This document shows positions 11,945 through 21,890 of a stretch of DNA of 58,943 bases, piece after piece. The translations under genes and the position numbers were made by a program. The stretch is from NCBI GenBank assembly GCA_016869535.1, contig VGDX01000016.1, forward strand, positions 5,001-63,943. Reading direction: 5' to 3'. The notes beneath the pieces were generated by a model. It worked only from the letters and a program-made list of their open reading frames with translations. It did not search any database and had not been told where the DNA came from. Position 1 is the first letter of the stretch. The number at the start of each line of letters is the position of its first letter. This stretch comes from Alphaproteobacteria bacterium. Its GTDB lineage: Bacteria > Pseudomonadota > Alphaproteobacteria > Rhizobiales > Methyloligellaceae.

Positions 11945-13031
11945 GGCCCTGCTCCTGCATGGCGGCAAGCTGGCTTGTCTGATTCTCGGTGATCAGCGCA
12001 TCGATGATCTCATCGAGAGCTTCCCCGCCTTCCATCACGTAAGTCAGCTGATGCGTGGTAAAACCGATGCGGTGATCGGTGACGCGGCCTTGCGGATAAT
12101 TATAGGTGCGGATGCGCTCGGAACGGTCGCCGGTGCCGATCTGGCTGCGGCGGTCTTGCGCCCGGGCCGCATCGAGCTTGGCGCGCTCCATCTCATAGAG
12201 ACGGGCGCGCAGCACCTTCATGGCCTTGGCCTTGTTCTTGTGCTGGGATTTCTCGTCCTGCTGGCTCACCGCGAGCCCGGTCGGCAGATGGGTGATCCTG
12301 ACGGCACTGTCGGTGGTATTGACCGACTGTCCGCCCGGCCCGCTCGCCCGGAACACGTCGATGCGCAGATCCTTGTCGTCGATCTTGATGTCGACCTCCT
12401 CGGCCTCCGGCAGCACGGCGACGGTTGCAGCGGAGGTATGGATGCGCCCTTGCGCCTCGGTTTCCGGCACGCGCTGTACCCGGTGCACGCCGGACTCGAA
12501 TTTCAGCCGGGCGAACACGCCCTTGCCGGTGATATTGGCGATGATTTCCTTGTAGCCGCCGGTGGCCGAGTCGCTTGCCGACAGCACCGCGACTTTCCAG
12601 CCGTGACGGTCGGCATAGCGCTGATACATGCGGAACAGATCGCCAGCGAACAGGGCGGCCTCTTCGCCGCCCGTGCCGGCCCGCAATTCGAGAATGGCGC
12701 TTTTCTCGTCGGCGGCGTCCTTGGGCAGCAATTGCACTTTCAACCTGTCCTCGAGCGCCTCGATCTTGGGCTCAAGCTCTTCAAGCTCCTGCTCGGCGAG
12801 TGCGGTCATGTCCTTGTCGGATGCGGGATCGTCGATCAGCTGCTTCAGGTCGTCGCGCTCGCGGACCGTCTTGCGCAGTTCGGTGATGGTGGCGACGATC
12901 GGATCGAGCTCGGCGAATTCGCGGGACAGCCGCACATAGCTTTCCTGGTCGGTGCCGGAAGCCAGGCTGCCCTGCACCGCCTGCCAACGGGCGACAAGCT
13001 TGTCGAGTCTATCGGCTGGAATCGTGGTCAT
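11937..13031 (-). CDS. prfA: Peptide chain release factor 1
   Basis: A 364-residue class I release factor that reads UAA and UAG and triggers peptide release. The catalytic GGQ is at residues 233-235 inside [14 protein letters not shown]. The segment [19 protein letters not shown] identifies the family as RF1 and not RF2. The gene is followed without a gap by prmC, which modifies this GGQ. It lies 14 bases downstream of the helix-turn-helix protein gene, so the three genes are probably co-transcribed. Confidence 0.96.
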   Translation of the reverse strand: MTTIPADRLDKLVARWQAVQGSLASGTDQESYVRLSREFAELDPIVATITELRKTVRERDDLKQLIDDPASDKDMTALAEQELEELEPKIEALEDRLKVQLLPKDAADEKSAILELRAGTGGEEAALFAGDLFRMYQRYADRHGWKVAVLSASDSATGGYKEIIANITGKGVFARLKFESGVHRVQRVPETEAQGRIHTSAATVAVLPEAEEVDIKIDDKDLRIDVFRASGPGGQSVNTTDSAVRITHLPTGLAVSQQDEKSQHKNKAKAMKVLRARLYEMERAKLDAARAQDRRSQIGTGDRSERIRTYNYPQGRVTDHRIGFTTHQLTYVMEGGEALDEIIDALITENQTSQLAAMQEQGHG

Positions 13032-13045
13032 ACTCTTGAGAGAAG

Positions 13046-13969
13046 TTAGAACTGGCTCGGGAGCCGGTCAGCCTTGCGGCTGCGCGGATCGTCGGGATCG
13101 AGAACCGGACCCTGACCATTGGGAGTCGAAGTCTGCGTGCCCGATTCAGGCAGGCTGCCAAGCGCCATCCATAACCCGAAGGCGATCGCCGAGATCATGA
13201 GAGCGACGAGCCCCCACTTCAAGAGGGCCGATTTGCGTTTGGACTTCTCGACGGCGGGCGCGGTGGGGAACTCGGCGTCAAGCGGCGCGGCAGATTGAGG
13301 CTGAGGCGCGAACGGTTGCTGAGGCTGCATCGGATGCGGCGCAGGCGCCGGCATCGGCCGCGCCTGAGGATGCCGGTTCGCCTGCGGGTGAGGCTGCGGC
13401 ACCGGCGGATATTGCGGATGTTGCGGCACCGGCGCGCCGGGGTATTGAGGCTGCGCCGCACCGGGCCATTGATTTGGCGGCGGATAGCCCGGTTGCTGCC
13501 CCGGATAAGGGACCTGAGCAGGCTGCGGCTGTGGCGCCGGCGTCCCTCTATTGGCGCCGGGGCCGAGATCCAACGGCTCCGGCGGAGTCATGGTTGGCAC
13601 ATCCGGCATGGGCTTCGGCCGGAGTTCCACGATGCCCGCTTCGAGTTGCGAATAGATGCGCCGGAGCAGCGGACGGACGTCGAGATTGAGCATTGCGCCG
13701 TAGCCATTGATGACACGGCAGGTCTCGGGCCAGGGCGGCAACGCGAAGAGTGCGCCTTGCTCGAGCGCCATCACGACCTCCGCGCGCGTGCCAAGCCTCG
13801 CGGCAAGGTCCGTCTCGGAGAGGTTGCTGGCGGCCCGAAGGTCCCGGAACAGCTCAGCCACCTCAGCGTCATAGCCGGCTGGCATATCCTTAATCCCGTG
13901 AATATTGAGGCGCCGGCGCGCGGCGTCCGACGACGGGGTGTCCGGTGTATGGCGCGGCTCGGTCGCCAT
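13046..13969 (-). CDS. RodZ-like helix-turn-helix membrane protein
   Basis: A 307-residue bitopic membrane protein. A Xre/RodZ-type helix-turn-helix (about 35-105, with [23 protein letters not shown]) is followed by a long Pro/Gln-rich linker (about 120-240) with PQxP and QYP repeats. One transmembrane helix (about 250-270) and a short periplasmic tail end the protein. The layout matches RodZ-like proteins, which tie MreB filaments to the membrane, but the RodZ C-terminal beta domain is missing. I therefore call it RodZ-like only. It could equally be a membrane-tethered regulator. It heads the prfA-prmC cluster. Confidence 0.7.
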   Translation of the reverse strand: MATEPRHTPDTPSSDAARRRLNIHGIKDMPAGYDAEVAELFRDLRAASNLSETDLAARLGTRAEVVMALEQGALFALPPWPETCRVINGYGAMLNLDVRPLLRRIYSQLEAGIVELRPKPMPDVPTMTPPEPLDLGPGANRGTPAPQPQPAQVPYPGQQPGYPPPNQWPGAAQPQYPGAPVPQHPQYPPVPQPHPQANRHPQARPMPAPAPHPMQPQQPFAPQPQSAAPLDAEFPTAPAVEKSKRKSALLKWGLVALMISAIAFGLWMALGSLPESGTQTSTPNGQGPVLDPDDPRSRKADRLPSQF

Positions 13970-14080
13970 GTGACCGGTCCCATCTCCTGCGTATCTCGAC
14001 TAACACAAGCCCAAGAACGCTGGGTTTGCAAGCCTTGGCAAGTCTAGCATATTGCCCCATCAGGTGCAGATACAGGCTCA

Positions 14081-16339
14081 TTAAATCTGGACGCCTTTCT
14101 CGGCGGCGAACCGTCTAAGGTCCTCGCGCAGAGAGGCTTTTTCGGACCCGAGCAGTTCGTCGAGCCGCTCGCGCAGGGCGCCTGCGTCGAGCGACAGGAT
14201 CATGGCCTTGACCGGCCCGACCGAGGCAGGGGCCATGGAAATCGAGCGAAAACCGAGCCCGATCAGTGTCATAGCTTCAAGCGGCCGGCCCGCCATTTCG
14301 CCGCACAGATTGAGCGGCACCTCGTGCCGCGCGGCCGCCTCAACCACCTGGCGCAGGGCCTTGAGCGCTGCCGGGTTGAGCGCATCGAAACGCTCCGATA
14401 CGCGTGTATTGCCCCGGTCGGCAGCAAACAGAAACTGGATAAGATCGTTCGAGCCGACCGAAGCAAAGTCGGCGAGCGGCAGCACCTTGTCGAGCTGCCA
14501 GAGCAACGCCGGCACCTCGACCATGACACCAATCATGAGACGCTTGGGCTCGGGCCGTCTGTGCCGTTTGAGGATGGTGACCTCACGATCGATCAGCTTC
14601 CGCGCCGCCTCGAATTCCGACCGGTCGGCGATCATCGGCAGCATGAGGCGGAGCTCGCGACCATGCGCCGCCCTGAGCAGGGCGCGGACCTGCGTGCGAA
14701 ACAGCGCCGGCCGGTCAAGCGCCATGCGTATGGCGCGCCAGCCGATTGCCGGGTTCTCCTCCTTGTCGGCGCGAAAATAGGGGAGCACTTTATCACCGCC
14801 GACGTCGAGCGAGCGGAACACCACGGGACGGTCGCCCGCGGCATCGAGGATCGCCTTATAGAGCCGCGTCTGCTGCTCGAGCCGCGGGAAGGTCGCGGAG
14901 ATCATGAACTGCAACTCGGTGCGGAACAGGCCGATGCCGTCGGCGCCCGACTGATCGAGATGCGGCAGGTCGTAGAGAAGCCCGGCATTGATGTGCAAGG
15001 CGATGCGCTCGCCATCCAGGGTCACCGGTGGCACGGTGCGCAAAGCGGCATATTGCGCCTGACGCCGCGCGCGGAAGCGGACCTTGTCGGCATAGGCCGC
15101 GATCACTTCCTGGGTCGGCCGGATATGCAGTTCGCCGCTATCAGCATCGACGATCGCCGCATCGCCCGGCTCGACCGTTTCGAGCACGCCCTTGACCTGG
15201 GTGAGGGAGGCAATGCCAAGCGCACGCGCCACGATGGCGACATGACTCTGCGCCCCACCCTCCTCCAATACCAATCCGCGCAGGCGCTGGCGGTCGTAAT
15301 CGAGCAGCTCGGCGGGGCCCATGGTGCGGGCTATGACGATGGCGTCTTGCGGCAGGCTGCCGGTAGCCGCCGTGCCGACACCGCCGGCCAGCAACCGCAA
15401 CAGGCGGTTGGAGAGGTCGTCGATATCGTGCAGGCGATCGCGCGTGTAAGGATCGGGCATGCGCAACATGCGGGCGCGGGTATCGTTGCGCACCCGCTGC
15501 ACCGCCGCCTCGGCGGTGAGGCCGGTGAGCAGAGCCTCGTCGAGACGCCGCCGCCAGCCGTGATCGTGGGCGAACATGCGGAAGGCTTCGAGCACCTCGC
15601 GATGCTCGCCGGCGCGAGCGAGATCTCCCCGCTCCATCATGGTGTCGATCATGCCGGTCAGCTCTTCGATGGCCTGCAACAGCCGGCGGCGCTCGAACTC
15701 GATATCCTCGGCGATCAGGCGGGTCACCACGATGCGCGGCTCGTGCAGCACGACATGGCCGAGCGCCACGCCCTCGGAGAGGGGAAGGCCGGTGAAGCTT
15801 GCGGCAAGCTCGCGGCGACCCTCGGTGCTGACCTCCCCGGTGAGGAGGCCACCCGAGGCGATCATCTCGGCGAGCACCATGGCCGTGGTTTGCAGCGCCT
15901 CGATCTCTTCGTCGCTATAGGTGCGCTTGGTGCGGTTCTGCACGGTGAGCACGCCGATCGTGTGCCCGCCGCGCAGGATCGGCACGCCGACAAAGGAATG
16001 ATAAATCTCCTCGCCAGTCTCGGGCCGGTAGGAGAACGCCGGGTGATGCTGCGCGTCAGGGAACTGCATCGGCTCGGCCTGCTCGGCGATGAGCCCCACC
16101 AGGCCTTCGCCGGGTTTCAGATGCGTATTGTGCACGGCCCCCGGGTTGAGGCCCTCGGTGGCGAACAGTTCGAGTGAGCCGTCGCGGCGCCCCAGATAGA
16201 GCGAGCACACTTCGGCCACCATGTTGGAAGCGATCAGCACCACCACGCGGTCAAGCCGGGCTTGCGCGCTCTCCTGCTGCGCCATGACCTCGCGCAGGCG
16301 GCGCAGCAATTGTCTTGGGGCACCTACAGAGGTGGGCAT
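14081..16339 (-). CDS. ptsP: Phosphoenolpyruvate-protein phosphotransferase PtsP (EI-Ntr)
   Basis: A 752-residue enzyme I of the nitrogen-related phosphotransferase system. It passes phosphate from PEP to NPr (PtsO), and then to EIIA-Ntr, for regulation and not for sugar uptake. An N-terminal GAF domain (about 20-165), which binds glutamine or 2-oxoglutarate in studied relatives, precedes the HPr-binding and PEP-utiliser domains. The phosphoacceptor H366 lies in GGAQSHVAIVAR. The TIM-barrel carries the PEP-site motifs, such as SLDVGGDK and GIGLFRTE. I chose ATG at 16339 because AAGGAA lies 7 bases before it; the upstream in-frame ATG is at 16363. Its position between prfA and lysC is typical. 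Confidence 0.95.
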   Translation of the reverse strand: MPTSVGAPRQLLRRLREVMAQQESAQARLDRVVVLIASNMVAEVCSLYLGRRDGSLELFATEGLNPGAVHNTHLKPGEGLVGLIAEQAEPMQFPDAQHHPAFSYRPETGEEIYHSFVGVPILRGGHTIGVLTVQNRTKRTYSDEEIEALQTTAMVLAEMIASGGLLTGEVSTEGRRELAASFTGLPLSEGVALGHVVLHEPRIVVTRLIAEDIEFERRRLLQAIEELTGMIDTMMERGDLARAGEHREVLEAFRMFAHDHGWRRRLDEALLTGLTAEAAVQRVRNDTRARMLRMPDPYTRDRLHDIDDLSNRLLRLLAGGVGTAATGSLPQDAIVIARTMGPAELLDYDRQRLRGLVLEEGGAQSHVAIVARALGIASLTQVKGVLETVEPGDAAIVDADSGELHIRPTQEVIAAYADKVRFRARRQAQYAALRTVPPVTLDGERIALHINAGLLYDLPHLDQSGADGIGLFRTELQFMISATFPRLEQQTRLYKAILDAAGDRPVVFRSLDVGGDKVLPYFRADKEENPAIGWRAIRMALDRPALFRTQVRALLRAAHGRELRLMLPMIADRSEFEAARKLIDREVTILKRHRRPEPKRLMIGVMVEVPALLWQLDKVLPLADFASVGSNDLIQFLFAADRGNTRVSERFDALNPAALKALRQVVEAAARHEVPLNLCGEMAGRPLEAMTLIGLGFRSISMAPASVGPVKAMILSLDAGALRERLDELLGSEKASLREDLRRFAAEKGVQI

Positions 16340-16414
16340 CGGAATCGTTCCTTGCGCCGGCAAAACGGCGGACCAAGCATCCTAAATGAGTTTCAGGCTA
16401 GTCGCTGCGTTTCC

Positions 16415-17713
16415 TTAGCGGCTGTCCAAACCGAACAGGGAATGCAAGGTTCGCACCGCGAGCTCGGCATAGGCCGCGTCAATCAATACGCTGATTTTGA
16501 TCTCGGAAGTCGAGATCGCCTCGATATTGATGCCCTTTTCGGCGAGCGCGCTGAACATCTGCGCGGCAACGCCGGCGTGGCTGCGCATGCCGACGCCGAT
16601 CGCCGACACCTTGGCGATGTCGGTCGAGCCGCGCAAATCAGCATAGCCGATCTTGTCCTTGGCTTTCCGCAGCACTTCGAGCGCGCGATCGAGATCGGCG
16701 CTCTGCACCGTGAAAGTGAGGTCCGTGTAGCCCGCCTCCGAGACATTCTGGACGATCATGTCGACATTGATATTGGCAGTGGCAAGCGACCCGAACACTT
16801 GCGCCGCGACGCCGGGTTTATCGGCGACCTTGAGCAGCGTCACCTTGGCTTCGTCCCGGGCATAGGCAATTCCACTGACGACGTTCTGCTCCACGATTTC
16901 ATCCTCATGACAAACCAGCGTACCAAGCCCAGTCCCGTCAGCCTCTGCCGTCCGGCCGCCGAGATCGGGCGGATCGAAGCTCGAGCGCACGAGCACGCGT
17001 ACGCTTCTCTGCATGGCAAGCTCGACCGAACGGGTCTGCAACACCTTGGCCCCTTGCGAGGCCATCTCCAGCATCTCCTCATAGGAGATTCTGTCGAGAC
17101 GGTGCGCCTTGGGCACCAGACGCGGGTCGGTGGTGTAGACGCCGTCGACATCGGTATAGACGTCGCAGCGGTCGGCGGAAAGCGCGGCCGCCAACGCCAC
17201 GGCGCTGGTATCTGAGCCGCCACGCCCAAGCGTCGAGATGCGGTTGCCGGGAGCGATGCCCTGAAAGCCCGCGATTACCGCCACCTCGCCGTCGAGCATG
17301 CGTGTTTTGAGCTCATCCACGGCGAGCCCGGTGATGCGGGCGGCACGATGCGCGTCGTCGGTATGGAGCGGGATCTGCCAGCCCTGCCAGGACCGCGCCT
17401 TAACGCCCATCGATTGCAGAACCAGCGCGAGAAGCCCCGAGGTGACCTGCTCGCCGGAGGCGACCACGGCGTCATATTCGCGGCAATCATATTGCGCCGA
17501 AAGCTCGGAGCCGCCGTTCTGCTTGGCCGCCTTGTAGCCCCAAGCCTCCTCGACCAGGGCCACGAGCTGGTTGGTGGCACCGGCCATGGCCGAGACCACC
17601 ACGGCGACGGCGTGGCCGGCATCGGCCTCGCGCTTCACATGGCGCGCGGCGTTGCGGATGCGGTCGAGGTCGGCAACCGATGTGCCGCCGAATTTGAGCA
17701 CCAACAGGGACAT
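16415..17713 (-). CDS. lysC: Aspartate kinase
   Basis: A 432-residue enzyme phosphorylating aspartate, the first step toward lysine, threonine, methionine and diaminopimelate. The N-terminus KFGGTSVAD is the nucleotide/aspartate signature. The GRGGSDTSAVALAAAL loop and two C-terminal ACT domains (from about residue 285) follow, so feedback control by lysine and/or threonine is expected. It is slightly longer than the usual 405-420 because of a short insert near residues 60-80. It reads toward ptsP and diverges from ubiG. Confidence 0.95.
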   Translation of the reverse strand: MSLLVLKFGGTSVADLDRIRNAARHVKREADAGHAVAVVVSAMAGATNQLVALVEEAWGYKAAKQNGGSELSAQYDCREYDAVVASGEQVTSGLLALVLQSMGVKARSWQGWQIPLHTDDAHRAARITGLAVDELKTRMLDGEVAVIAGFQGIAPGNRISTLGRGGSDTSAVALAAALSADRCDVYTDVDGVYTTDPRLVPKAHRLDRISYEEMLEMASQGAKVLQTRSVELAMQRSVRVLVRSSFDPPDLGGRTAEADGTGLGTLVCHEDEIVEQNVVSGIAYARDEAKVTLLKVADKPGVAAQVFGSLATANINVDMIVQNVSEAGYTDLTFTVQSADLDRALEVLRKAKDKIGYADLRGSTDIAKVSAIGVGMRSHAGVAAQMFSALAEKGINIEAISTSEIKISVLIDAAYAELAVRTLHSLFGLDSR

Positions 17714-17917
17714 TCTCTAAGCCTTGGGTCTCCGCTCACAATAAGAGGGCCGGCCCGAGCCGGGGCCGGCCAAAATTCGGTTCTTCATACTGATTGACGG
17801 CGCAAGCCGCAATGGTGCCTCGGAATCGGGGTTATCGGCCGCCTGAACCGGCCCGGCCCGGGAGTATCGGCTCGGTCATTTGCCCCACGGGCTGTATGCT
17901 CATGACCGAGAGATCAA

Positions 17918-18670
17918 ATGGCGCAAGCGTTTCAGATGTCATCATCAACCCTCGATCGCGAAGAGATCGCGAAATTTGCCAAACAGGCCGGCGCCTGGTG
18001 GGATTATGACGGACCTCACCGGCAGCTTCACCGCATCAATCCGGTAAGACTGACCTATATCCGCGACCAGCTCTGCCGCCGATTCGCGCGCGACCCCAAG
18101 GCGGCATCGAGTCTCTCGGGGTTGAGCTTGCTCGATATCGGCTGCGGCGGCGGCATCGTCTCTGAGCCGCTCGCACGACTTGGCGCAGACGTCACCGGCA
18201 TCGATCCCGCGCCTGAGAATATCGAAGCAGCCAAAGCCCATGCCGAAGGAGCGCGGGTCGATGTCGATTATCGCGTCGCCACCGTCGAGGACTTGGCGGC
18301 ATCCGGCGCGACATTCGATGCCGTGCTGTTGCTGGAAGTGGTGGAGCACGTCCCGGACGTTCCGGCTTTTCTCAAGGCAGTTGCGCCATTGGTGAAATCT
18401 GGCGGCCTGCTCTTGCTGTCGACGCTCAACCGCACGCTCAAGGCCTATGCGCTCGCCATTGTCGGCGCCGAACTGATCCTGCGCTGGCTCCCGGCAGGCA
18501 CCCATCAATGGGAGCGCTTCGTGCGGCCCGATGAGTTGCGGCTAGCGTTTGCCGGCGCGGGGCTGAAGCTCATCGACACGACCGGCATGGTCTACGAGCC
18601 GTTCGCCGACGAATGGAGCCTTTCGCGCGATACCGACGTGAATTATCTCGCCACCGCCACGCGCGGATAA
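17918..18670 (+). CDS. ubiG: Ubiquinone biosynthesis O-methyltransferase UbiG
   Basis: A 250-residue class I SAM methyltransferase that performs both O-methylations in ubiquinone synthesis. Motif I is LDIGCGGGIVSEPLARLGA and the post-motif is VTGIDPAPENI. The N-terminal ISKFAKQAGAWWD-like helix (seen as EIAKFAKQAGAWWDYDG) and the C-terminal WSLSRDTDVNYLATA are typical of UbiG. ATG at 17918 is preceded by GAGAGA. It diverges from lysC, the usual alphaproteobacterial arrangement. Confidence 0.93.
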   Translation: MAQAFQMSSSTLDREEIAKFAKQAGAWWDYDGPHRQLHRINPVRLTYIRDQLCRRFARDPKAASSLSGLSLLDIGCGGGIVSEPLARLGADVTGIDPAPENIEAAKAHAEGARVDVDYRVATVEDLAASGATFDAVLLLEVVEHVPDVPAFLKAVAPLVKSGGLLLLSTLNRTLKAYALAIVGAELILRWLPAGTHQWERFVRPDELRLAFAGAGLKLIDTTGMVYEPFADEWSLSRDTDVNYLATATRG

Positions 18671-18682
18671 GCTAGCCGGAAA

Positions 18683-19540
18683 TCAATAGTTCCAGGGCGC
18701 GACACCGCGCGGCTGATAGTAGCGCGGCCCGCGCTGGGCATTGTCACGCCAACGCCGGTTGTTGCCAAACAGCCCTCGCCGCCGCGGCCTGTCGTAGGCC
18801 TGAGGGCGCTCGAACCACGGCGCATAATGTCCTGGCGGATAAGCCCGCTGCGATGGCGCCGCGATCTTGGCCTCGCCGCCCGGCGTCAACCCGGCAAGCA
18901 CGATCTCGGTATTCTCCATGCCCTTTTCCTTCACGAGCGTGAAGAGGGCCTCGGCATGTTTGGGGGAGAGACGCACGCAGCCTTTGGAGGCCGGCGAGCC
19001 AAGCTTCTTCGTCTCATGGGTGCCGTGGATAGCGTGCCCCTTCTTGGTGAAGAATATGGCGTGCGGCATGGGCGCGTTATCCCATTGCCGACTGTACCAC
19101 ATCTTGTTCATGGAGGTGGCATTGTACGACCCCGACGGGGTGGAATAGCCATAAAGCCCGGTAGAGACCGGCCAGGTGTGGAGCTCGATACCATCTACGA
19201 ACACCGTCATCTCCTGGGACCCCTTGTCGATGGACACGAGAACCTTGGAGGCCGGCGGTTGGTCCACGGGTTCGGCTTGCGTCTCGGCGCTTTCCGAGTC
19301 TGCCTCGCCGCTTTCGGGCGTGGCGTTCGTCGTCGGGGCAGAAGAATCCGTCTGACTCTTGGGTGTGCCGCTCGGATAGACCGGCTGCGGCTGTCCGGCC
19401 AGAGGTCCTTCACCGCTCGATTCGGCCTGAACTGACGGGGTTTCTTGCGCCAGCGCCATGGCCGGCAGGATCAGAAACGCTCCGAGAAAGAGGATGGCGA
19501 GAAGGCTACGGAAGCATGTAGGGGAAGTTGTGAGGCGCAT
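18683..19540 (-). CDS. Secreted L,D-transpeptidase (YkuD family)
   Basis: A 285-residue periplasmic enzyme that forms or exchanges 3-3 peptidoglycan cross-links or anchors proteins to the wall. The signal peptide covers residues 1-31 (cut after AMALA). A low-complexity Ser/Glu/Pro linker reaches about 95. The YkuD catalytic domain (about 98-215) has H172 (IHGTH) and the catalytic C188 in SPASKGCVRLS. The basic, Tyr/Arg-rich tail (RPQAYDRPRRRGLFGNNRR) may bind the wall. It is monocistronic and converges on ubiG. Confidence 0.88.
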   Translation of the reverse strand: MRLTTSPTCFRSLLAILFLGAFLILPAMALAQETPSVQAESSGEGPLAGQPQPVYPSGTPKSQTDSSAPTTNATPESGEADSESAETQAEPVDQPPASKVLVSIDKGSQEMTVFVDGIELHTWPVSTGLYGYSTPSGSYNATSMNKMWYSRQWDNAPMPHAIFFTKKGHAIHGTHETKKLGSPASKGCVRLSPKHAEALFTLVKEKGMENTEIVLAGLTPGGEAKIAAPSQRAYPPGHYAPWFERPQAYDRPRRRGLFGNNRRWRDNAQRGPRYYQPRGVAPWNY

Positions 19541-19706
19541 CTTATTCCCTTGGTTGCGCAGAAACCAACGCCCGGCCCTATCAAAATAGGGAGCCTTCGC
19601 GGCTTTACCAGGGCCTGATTCGACAGTTTTTAGCTGAAGCCTCCCAACAATACGTTACCTTTTACGGGTTAGGCCGCGACGAAACCTTGCGGGAGACGGG
19701 ACTTAT

Positions 19707-20144
19707 TCAATTGTGATCCTCGGGCAATGGCGGCAGGGGCAATGCGGGGATGCCTTCGTCGCTCAGAGCCTTTGCCTCATCTACGCTCGCCTCCCCATAA
19801 ATGTTCCGCGCTTCGGTCTCACCATAATGCATCTTGCGCGCCTCTTCGGGGAACGCCGGACCGACATTATCGGCGTTGGCGGTGAGCTGATCGCGCAGGC
19901 CTTTGAGAAAAGCATAGGTCTTCTTGCGCTCTTGCGTCGCCAGTCTTTCGCTCTGCTTCGGCTTGCCGCGAAGCGACTTGCCGCGAAGAATGGCCGGCGC
20001 CATCGGCGCTTTCCTCACATCTGTGCCGCCGCAAGCGGGACAGGAAATCGACCGCGCCGCTTCCTGCTTCTCGTAGGCGCTGCCTGAGCTGAACCAGGCC
20101 TCGAAATCATGGCCTCGATCGCAGACGAGCGCGAAACGGATCAT
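19707..20144 (-). CDS. DUF1178 family zinc-ribbon-like protein
   Basis: A 145-residue protein whose N-terminus carries paired cysteines (MIRFALVCDRGHDFE...SISCPACGGTDV) that should form a zinc ribbon. The middle is basic and the C-terminus acidic. It belongs to DUF1178, a proteobacterial family of unknown function. Its start codon overlaps the stop of the upstream nitrilase-fold gene by 4 bases (ATGA), so the two are co-translated. Confidence 0.88.
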   Translation of the reverse strand: MIRFALVCDRGHDFEAWFSSGSAYEKQEAARSISCPACGGTDVRKAPMAPAILRGKSLRGKPKQSERLATQERKKTYAFLKGLRDQLTANADNVGPAFPEEARKMHYGETEARNIYGEASVDEAKALSDEGIPALPLPPLPEDHN

Positions 20145-21016
20145 GACGCCTCTCTTTGCGCCGGCCTGGGCGATGCTTCCGCAACCGCGATATCGAAGTC
20201 GCGGCCATGCTTGAGCGCCGGAATGCGCGCCCGCGCCTCTGTCGAGGCGGCAAGATCGATATCGGCGAAAATCACGCCCGGATCTTCGCCCGCTTCGACC
20301 AGGATCTCGCCCCAGGGCGACACGATCAAGCTATGACCGTAAGTGAGCCTCCCGTTCTCGTGCCGGCCGCCTTGCGTCGCGGCAAGCACGAAAGCGCCCG
20401 TCTCGATGGCGCGGGCGCGCACCAGTACGTGCCAATGCGCTTCGCCCGTTTGCCTGGTGAAGGCGGACGGAATGGCGATGATCTCCGCGCCTTCCGCCGC
20501 GAGAGCGCGGTAGAGCGCGGGGAAGCGGAGATCGTAGCAGATGCTGAGGCCTAGCCGCCCGTAAGGCAGGTCGGCGACCACCGCCTTGTTGCCCGGACAA
20601 TAATAATGGGACTCGCGATAACTTTCGCCGCCGGCAAGGTCGACATCGAACATGTGCAGCTTGTCGTAACGCGCGGCGACATCGCCTTCCGGCGTGAGCA
20701 GGAAGGACCGGCTTGCCACGCGCTCGGGATCGATCCTGATGGGGAGCGAGCCGACATGGAGATGAATGCGGAGCTCGCGGGCCAGCGCCCGAAGGCGCGC
20801 GAGCGGCTCGCTTTCCTGCTCCGTTTGCGCCTGAGCGAGGACGCGCTCAGGCTCGAGCTCCATCAGCGCGGTGTTTTCCGGCGTCTGCACATAATTTGCG
20901 CCGCCTTGGGCCGCGCGCCTGATCAGAGCCTCGGCCTGGTCGAGATTGGCGGCGATTGAGCGCCCTGCCCTGAGCTGCACCAGGCTGGCGCGAAAGCGTC
21001 TCGTTCCCGTGGTCAT
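20141..21016 (-). CDS. Carbon-nitrogen hydrolase (nitrilase superfamily)
   Basis: A 291-residue amidase of the Nit/NIT2-like branch. The catalytic triad is present: E47 (QTPENTALM), K119 (RYDKLHMFD) and C160 (LSICYDLRFP). The VDLAGGESYRES and SAFTRQTGEAHWHVLVRARAIET segments match the Nit1/Nit2 group, whose members repair deaminated glutathione or hydrolyse omega-amides. Which of these applies here is not settled by sequence. It is translationally coupled to the DUF1178 gene and lies 43 bases downstream of comF on the same strand. Confidence 0.9.
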   Translation of the reverse strand: MTTGTRRFRASLVQLRAGRSIAANLDQAEALIRRAAQGGANYVQTPENTALMELEPERVLAQAQTEQESEPLARLRALARELRIHLHVGSLPIRIDPERVASRSFLLTPEGDVAARYDKLHMFDVDLAGGESYRESHYYCPGNKAVVADLPYGRLGLSICYDLRFPALYRALAAEGAEIIAIPSAFTRQTGEAHWHVLVRARAIETGAFVLAATQGGRHENGRLTYGHSLIVSPWGEILVEAGEDPGVIFADIDLAASTEARARIPALKHGRDFDIAVAEASPRPAQREAS

Positions 21017-21059
21017 GGCCTTAGCTAACTGGCCCTATCGGCCGTCTAGCGCAAGCCCC

Positions 21060-21866
21060 TTAGAGCGTGAAGGCAGTGGGGTCCACGGCGCGGGCGAGCG
21101 CCAGCACATCGACACGCGTGGCCTTGGCCCGCAGAAGCGCCCGCGCGCACGCCTCGGCGGTCGCACCCGTGGTAATCACGTCGTCGATCACCACGACGGT
21201 CTTGCCCCTGACGCGTGCCTTGGCGGATTCGGTCACCTTGAAAGCGCCGGCCACGTTGCGCTTCCTTTGGTCATGGGTCAGGCCGACCTGGCTTGCCGTC
21301 CGCCGCACCCGCTTCAGCGCGAAGCAATCGGCGGGAATGCCGCTTTGCCGCGACAACGCCTGAGCCAGCATGGCCGACTGGTTGAAACGCCGCCACCAGA
21401 GCCGCGAGGGGTAAAGTGGCACCGGCACAATTAAATCGGCATCGGCGAGAAGCTCGGCGCCCGCCCGCGCCAACCAGCGCCCGAACAGGGGCACGCCCTC
21501 GTGCCGGTCCCGATATTTGAAGGCGTGAATGAGCTCGCGCATGGTGACGGAATACCGCGCCACGGCGCGCGCCCGGTCGTAGACTGGCGGCTCGGCAATC
21601 GCCGCCGCCGAGAGGCTCGGGGCCCCCGGATCGTAAGGCAGCGGCACGCCGAGCCGGTCGCAGATGGGAGGCGCGATGAAATCGATTTGGGCGAAACAGG
21701 CGCCGCATAACAGCCCATGGGCGCCGATCCGGGTCCGGCAGACGATGCAGACCGGCGGCAGGATGAGATTGGCGAGCGTGCCAAGCGCGGACCGCACTGA
21801 GGCAGTCGTCGCCCCCAAGCCGGTCCCTGCCTCGCTGATCGTCATGGGCCCCATGATAAAGCGCAT
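21060..21866 (-). CDS. comF: ComF family phosphoribosyltransferase-like protein
   Basis: A 268-residue protein. A four-cysteine zinc motif near residues 38-56 (CIVC...CGAC) is followed by a phosphoribosyltransferase fold with the PRPP loop VVVIDDVITTGAT. ComF proteins are linked to DNA uptake or recombination in some bacteria; the role in Alphaproteobacteria is unclear. The open frame runs further upstream into the divergent methyltransferase gene. I chose ATG at 21866 because AGGA lies 6 bases before it and this leaves a 24-base divergent spacer. Confidence 0.88.
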   Translation of the reverse strand: MRFIMGPMTISEAGTGLGATTASVRSALGTLANLILPPVCIVCRTRIGAHGLLCGACFAQIDFIAPPICDRLGVPLPYDPGAPSLSAAAIAEPPVYDRARAVARYSVTMRELIHAFKYRDRHEGVPLFGRWLARAGAELLADADLIVPVPLYPSRLWWRRFNQSAMLAQALSRQSGIPADCFALKRVRRTASQVGLTHDQRKRNVAGAFKVTESAKARVRGKTVVVIDDVITTGATAEACARALLRAKATRVDVLALARAVDPTAFTL

Positions 21867-21890
21867 GGCCGGTCCTGTGGAAGATGGGAT